Shown one piece after another: positions 60,453 through 64,000 of a stretch of DNA of 64,000 bases; the first letter of the stretch is position 1; each line of letters opens with the position of its first letter. The translations under genes were made by a program, and so were the position numbers. The notes beneath the pieces are model-generated. The model was not told the DNA's origin and ran no database searches. It saw only the letters and a program-made list of their open reading frames with translations. The DNA is from Allobacillus halotolerans. GTDB lineage: Bacteria; Bacillota; Bacilli; Bacillales; Alkalibacillaceae. Where the stretch lies: assembly GCF_018967645.1 (NCBI RefSeq), contig NZ_JAHLZF010000002.1, forward strand, positions 140,701-204,700, given 5' to 3'.

Positions 60453-60499
60453 CTGCTTTCGAATAATTCTTATCCCCTCCTTTCCATTTCCAAAACCTT

Positions 60500-60802
60500 T
60501 TACTGATCCTTATTGAGCTGGCGTTCCAACTGATGAAGACGGTTTTCCAATCGCTCATAATCCTCTCGTGTTGGCACATCTAATTCTTCAAGCTTCTTTT
60601 TCAATTTCGCTTGTGCTTTCTGGTTCCACTCTTCTTGGCTTTGTTCGCCCTTCGACTCAATCTCTGATAATAAACTGTTCGACTCTTGTTGGGATAGCTC
60701 CCCTTTTTCACGCAATTCTTTTAAAATTTTATCAGCTTGCTCTTTCCCGACAGCTGCCAGTCCTGCACCGATTGATAAGCCTTTCTTGAATAAGTCGCTC
60801 AT
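60500..60802 (-). CDS. Phasin-like helical protein
   Basis: A 100-residue soluble protein: a short Gly/Ala-rich start (MSDLFKKGLSIGAGLAAVGK), then a long charged helix (KILKELREKGELSQQESNSL) and a C-terminal coiled coil (YERLENRLHQLERQLNK). It looks like the PHA-regulator/phasin-like proteins that often precede an AarF gene in Bacillaceae. About 45 bp separate it from aarF, so they are probably one operon. The ATG has GGGAGG 11 bases upstream. Confidence 0.8.
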   Translation of the reverse strand: MSDLFKKGLSIGAGLAAVGKEQADKILKELREKGELSQQESNSLLSEIESKGEQSQEEWNQKAQAKLKKKLEELDVPTREDYERLENRLHQLERQLNKDQ

Positions 60803-60894
60803 GTCGACAAACGCCTCCCGATCAATTTTGTCTTTGTGTTGACAATACCCTATACAAAACAAACGGAAACTTTGTGAGTAAAAGTTAGCAATTG

Positions 60895-60938
60895 AAAAAG
60901 GATTCGTGTGTGAATGCTCCACAGACGAATCCTTTTTT
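60895..60938 (-). terminator. Terminator of the aminotransferase gene
   Basis: AAAGGATTCGT and ACGAATCCTTT arms with T runs on both sides. Confidence 0.85.
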
Positions 60939-62135
60939 CTATTGATCTATATGCTTTTTAATGACTTGGCTTAACTTTTCAACAGCTGTTACCATTTCTT
61001 CACGGCTGACATAGCTAAAAGATAGCCGCAAATAGGATAAACCTTCTTGTTCATGAACGAAAAAATGCTTACCAGGGACATAGGCAACACCTGCTTGCAT
61101 CGCCTCATTCAATATTTTTGATGTATCCACACCTGGTACATGCACCCATACAAAATATCCTCCAGAAGGATTTTTCCATGTGGCAATATCTCCCATATAC
61201 TTTTCAAGCGATGAGATTAAGGTTTTGCAATTTTGTTGATAGACTTTTCGAAGCATCTCGAATCGTTTTTTCATATCTGTTTGAGATAGATATGAACCCA
61301 GTGTTGCCTCGGCAAACGGATGACCTAAGTCTTTTTTAAACCAAGCGAGCGGCTCGAGTAAATCACTTCTTGCAGCGACATAGCCGACACGCAATCCGGG
61401 AGCCACGATTTTGGAAAAGGATCCGATATAGAACACGCGACTTCCGCTATCCATTGCTTTAATTGGTGTAGGTCGTTCGCCGAAATACAGTTCACCGTAG
61501 GCATCATCTTCAATAATCAAAAAATCAAACTCACTTGCAAGTTCCAATAAATGCCTTCGACGATCGATCGACATCGTTGTTCCTGATGGATTATGAAAGC
61601 TCGGAATCGTGTACACTAGTTTCGGCATCGGCAGGTTCTTCTCTTTTCGGTCTTTCAATGTTTTTTCAAGCTCTTCTGTTTGCATTCCATTTTCATCGAT
61701 AGGAACAGTGATGTAATGATCTGTATAATTACGGAATGTTTCCAAGCCTTCCATATAACTTGGGGATTCGACGACAATCCATGTATCGCGGTCAATAAAT
61801 GTCCTTGCGATTAAGTCAATCCCCTGAATGGCACCCGCTGTCACGAGAATCTCTTTCTCCAGGAGGACAACTCCCCGTTCAGCCAATCGCTCACGAACAA
61901 ATTTTTTCACCGTATTTACTTTCTTACTACCCAAATACTGAAAAGGGAGGTCTTTCTCCTCCTCAATTAAATCCTTCACTGCCTCATTCATCTCTTCATA
62001 CGGAACGAGACTATGCGCTGGATAACCCGCATTAAGCGGTATGCTATGATCCGGAACAGGAGGCATCCATTCGCCAGGCGGATCATGCTTAAGAGCAGCT
62101 TTCGTATTTTTGGTGAAAAATGATTCAGGTTCCAT
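60939..62135 (-). CDS. PLP-dependent aminotransferase (class I/II, LysN/Aro8-like)
   Basis: A 398-residue fold-type I aminotransferase. The PLP lysine lies in YIGSFSKIVAPGLRVGYV. ITAGAIQGIDLIAR, IPSFHNPSGTTMS and IIEDDAYGEL are cofactor-binding segments, and a C-terminal Arg lies in LRLSFSYVS. It resembles 2-aminoadipate or multi-substrate aminotransferases and lacks the GntR domain of MocR proteins. AAGGGTGA precedes the ATG. Its upstream region is dominated by the 175-bp repeat array. Confidence 0.9.
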   Translation of the reverse strand: MEPESFFTKNTKAALKHDPPGEWMPPVPDHSIPLNAGYPAHSLVPYEEMNEAVKDLIEEEKDLPFQYLGSKKVNTVKKFVRERLAERGVVLLEKEILVTAGAIQGIDLIARTFIDRDTWIVVESPSYMEGLETFRNYTDHYITVPIDENGMQTEELEKTLKDRKEKNLPMPKLVYTIPSFHNPSGTTMSIDRRRHLLELASEFDFLIIEDDAYGELYFGERPTPIKAMDSGSRVFYIGSFSKIVAPGLRVGYVAARSDLLEPLAWFKKDLGHPFAEATLGSYLSQTDMKKRFEMLRKVYQQNCKTLISSLEKYMGDIATWKNPSGGYFVWVHVPGVDTSKILNEAMQAGVAYVPGKHFFVHEQEGLSYLRLSFSYVSREEMVTAVEKLSQVIKKHIDQ

Positions 62136-62255
62136 TATGTATTCACCCTTCCATTCGGTTTTTCGTTAAGTTGATCACTATTTTCTTTAATATAAACGTA
62201 TTCTGCAAGTGTATAATTTATTTTTGCTCTGTTTTTGTTCGATGGGACATTGCGT

Positions 62256-63110
62256 TATGCGACCTATTTTTGAAAATATACGTCCCAGCGATTGTGATAT
62301 GCTCCCACACTATGTGGATATGCACCCTGGTGTGCAATTTATGCGACCGATGCGGTAATATATGGACCCGAATCCTAATTATATGGGCCGCTCCTATTTT
62401 TCGTGGAGAAGATGGATCGTTTAACCGGGATATGCGACCTATTTATGAAAATATGCGCCCCGGCGATTCCGATATGCTCCCACACTATGTGGATATGCAC
62501 CCTGGTGTGCGGTTTATGCGACCGGCGCGGTATTATATGGATCCGAATCCTAAATATATGGGCCCCGTCTAGTTTTCGTGGAAAAGACGGATCATTTGCC
62601 CGGCTTATGCGACCTATTCCTGAAAATATGCGCCCCGGCGATTCCGATATGCTCCCACACTATGTGGATATGCACCCTGGTGTGCGGTTTATGCGACCGG
62701 CGCGGTATTATATGGTCCCAAATCTTAAATATATGGTCCGCTCCTATTTTTCGTGGAAAAGATGGATCGTTTGCCAGAGATATGCGACCTATTTTTGAAA
62801 ATATGCGCCCCGGCGATTGTGATATGCTCCCACATCTTGCGGATATGCACCCTGGTGTGCGGTTTATGAGACCAGTGCGCCAATATATGGACCCGAATCC
62901 TAAATATATGGGCCGCTCCTATTTTTCGTGGAGAAGATGGGTCGTTTAACCAGGATATGCGACCTATTTTTGAAAATATGCGCCCCGGCGATTGTGATAT
63001 GCTCCCAAACTACGTGGATATGCACCCTGGTGTGCTATTTATGAGCCCGACGCGGGAATATATGGACCCAAATCTTAAATATATGGTCCCCTTGCCAAGT
63101 TTTCGTCCCG
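62256..63110. repeat. 175-bp higher-order tandem repeat of 21-bp TATGNNNCC units
   Basis: Units start at 62256, 62431, 62606, 62781 and 62956, exactly 175 bp apart. Each has seven 21-bp subunits (TATGCGACC, TATGCGCCC, TATGCTCCC, TATGCACCC, TATGCGACC, TATGGACCC, TATGGGCC) and a 28-bp spacer (TTTTTCGTGGAGAAGATGG). The last unit is partial. Translated frames show a seven-residue Met-x-Pro period but have no ribosome site. Same architecture as 743-1295. Confidence 0.93.
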
Positions 63111-63124
63111 TTGTTCCACCTCAC

Positions 63125-63174
63125 AAAAAAACGAACAGAAAGTATTCAAAAATTTGAACACCTTCTGTTCTAAA
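63125..63174 (-). terminator. Terminator of the YjiH-type gene
   Basis: GAACAGAAGGTGTTCAAA and TTTGAATACTTTCTGTTC form an 18-bp stem with two mismatches, then seven T residues on the minus strand. Confidence 0.85.
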
Positions 63175-63209
63175 GATAAAGGAGTTACCGTTAACTTTCA
63201 ATTACAGAT

Positions 63210-64000
63210 TTAAAAGAATAATACATGAGCCATTAAAGCAGCGATCGGCAATGTTATTACCGTACGTTGAACGAAAATGATAAAGAGCTGACCAAACGAT
63301 ACAGGTATTTTCGATTTAATCAACAAAATACCAATTTCGGACATGTAAATGAGTTGTGATAACGACATGACTCCGATGACAAAACGGGTCAATTCGGATT
63401 CGATTCCACTTCCGACAACAGCTGGTAAGAACATATCGGCAAATCCGACGAGCATGGCCGGAGCGGCTGCCTGTGCTTCAGGAATTTGCAAAACCTGAAG
63501 CAATGGAACGAATGGATAGGATAAATAATCAAAGATTGGTGTAAATTCAGCAATCATCAATGCGATCGTACCGAGTGCCATAACGAGAGGAATTAAGGAG
63601 AACCAAATATCAATGACATTTTGCACGCCGCTTTTGACGACACTTTTATAGCTTTTAACTCCTTCTGCTTTTTCCACTGCTTTTTGAAAACCCCATTGAA
63701 GTGTTGAAATTCCATCAGGTACTTCTTCATTAATTTGCTTGCCTACGGGTCCATAATACGTATCTTTTTTCCATGAAAGAGGAGGGATTCTCGGACAAAC
63801 TACTGCAGCGACAACTCCACAAACAACCACCGTTGCATAAAATTGAACGAACATGTGATCAATACTTAAGAAACGTGCAATGACTAAGCTAAATGCAATT
63901 GAAGCGATTGAAAAATTCGTTGCCACGACAGCCGCTTCTCTTTTTGTATAATAACCGGATTCATATTGTTGAGTCGTTAGCAGCACACCAACGGTTCCGC
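63210..64000 (-). CDS. YjiH-type nucleoside-recognition (Gate) membrane protein, 5' end outside window
   Basis: The C-terminal 263 residues of a multi-helix membrane protein. GTVGVLLTTQQYESGYYTKR, VCPRIPPLSW and the Gate-like NVIDIWFSLIPLVMALGTIA, FADMFLPAVVGSGIESELTR are typical of the YjiH family, possible transporters of unknown substrate. The frame is open to the window edge, so the start is not visible. Followed by a strong terminator and then the repeat array. Confidence 0.85.
   Translation of the reverse strand, partial: GTVGVLLTTQQYESGYYTKREAAVVATNFSIASIAFSLVIARFLSIDHMFVQFYATVVVCGVVAAVVCPRIPPLSWKKDTYYGPVGKQINEEVPDGISTLQWGFQKAVEKAEGVKSYKSVVKSGVQNVIDIWFSLIPLVMALGTIALMIAEFTPIFDYLSYPFVPLLQVLQIPEAQAAAPAMLVGFADMFLPAVVGSGIESELTRFVIGVMSLSQLIYMSEIGILLIKSKIPVSFGQLFIIFVQRTVITLPIAALMAHVLFF

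Noticed and set aside
62120-63157. Long Met-x-Pro repeat proteins across the 175-bp units
   Set aside because: Frames follow from the 21-bp period, change frame between units (175 is not divisible by three) and lack ribosome sites.
1-64000. tRNA, rRNA or replication-origin signals
   Set aside because: No cloverleaf with a TTCGA arm, no rRNA-like stretch and no cluster of DnaA boxes was recognised by reading.

Overview
The window looks like chromosome from a low-GC, spore-forming Bacillaceae, probably a salt-tolerant relative of Halobacillus, Pontibacillus or Virgibacillus. Supporting signs are an H-type small acid-soluble spore protein, CshA, CarD, RocB, Bacillus-type Shine-Dalgarno sites and very acidic secreted domains. 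The genus is an inference. I saw no rRNA, tRNA or CRISPR array.

Layout. 0-12 kb holds sspH, an RlmN-type methyltransferase, pgi between two TraB/GumN-type proteins, a thiolase, cshA, and an ECF sigma factor with a membrane anti-sigma factor. 12-15 kb holds a RocB-type M20 peptidase followed by a 415-residue protein whose N-terminus matches the proteasome beta-subunit pattern (Thr1, Asp17, a downstream Lys, a Gly-Ser turn). I do not recognise that protein as a described family. 15.7-17.6 kb is an IS3-family element inserted in a 21-bp tandem array. 17.6-23.2 kb is a tripartite tricarboxylate transporter (tctCBA) with a CitA/CitB-type two-component system. 23.6 kb is a NERD-helicase. 25.6-31.2 kb is a catabolic locus: GntR, DUF2848, nitrilase-like amidase, cupin and a TRAP transporter. 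32-43.4 kb has a D-amino-acid-oxidase-like enzyme, a CoA-transferase, a LytTR regulator, a YeiH-type permease with a divergent LysR gene, a CNNM/CBS protein, and an mntBCA manganese transporter behind tandem MntR-like operators.

43.4-48.6 kb is an AT-rich accessory island with orphan genes, decayed genes and a candidate type I toxin-antitoxin module. A diverged inverted copy of that module lies at 54.2-54.5 kb. 48.6-64 kb returns to metabolism: a YfmJ-type reductase, a second CoA-transferase, a nucleotidyltransferase gene pair, an Ntn acyltransferase, carD/marR, mqo, a 3-hydroxyacyl-CoA dehydrogenase, an AarF kinase with a phasin-like partner, an aminotransferase and a YjiH-type protein cut by the window edge.

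The second theme is the intergenic DNA. Several gaps, most of them between convergent genes, carry tandem repeats with periods of 21, 52-53 or 174-175 bp. The 21 and 52 bp values are close to whole numbers of DNA helical turns. Two distant loci share one architecture: seven 21-bp TATGNNNCC units plus a 27-28 bp spacer, giving a 174-175 bp higher-order unit.
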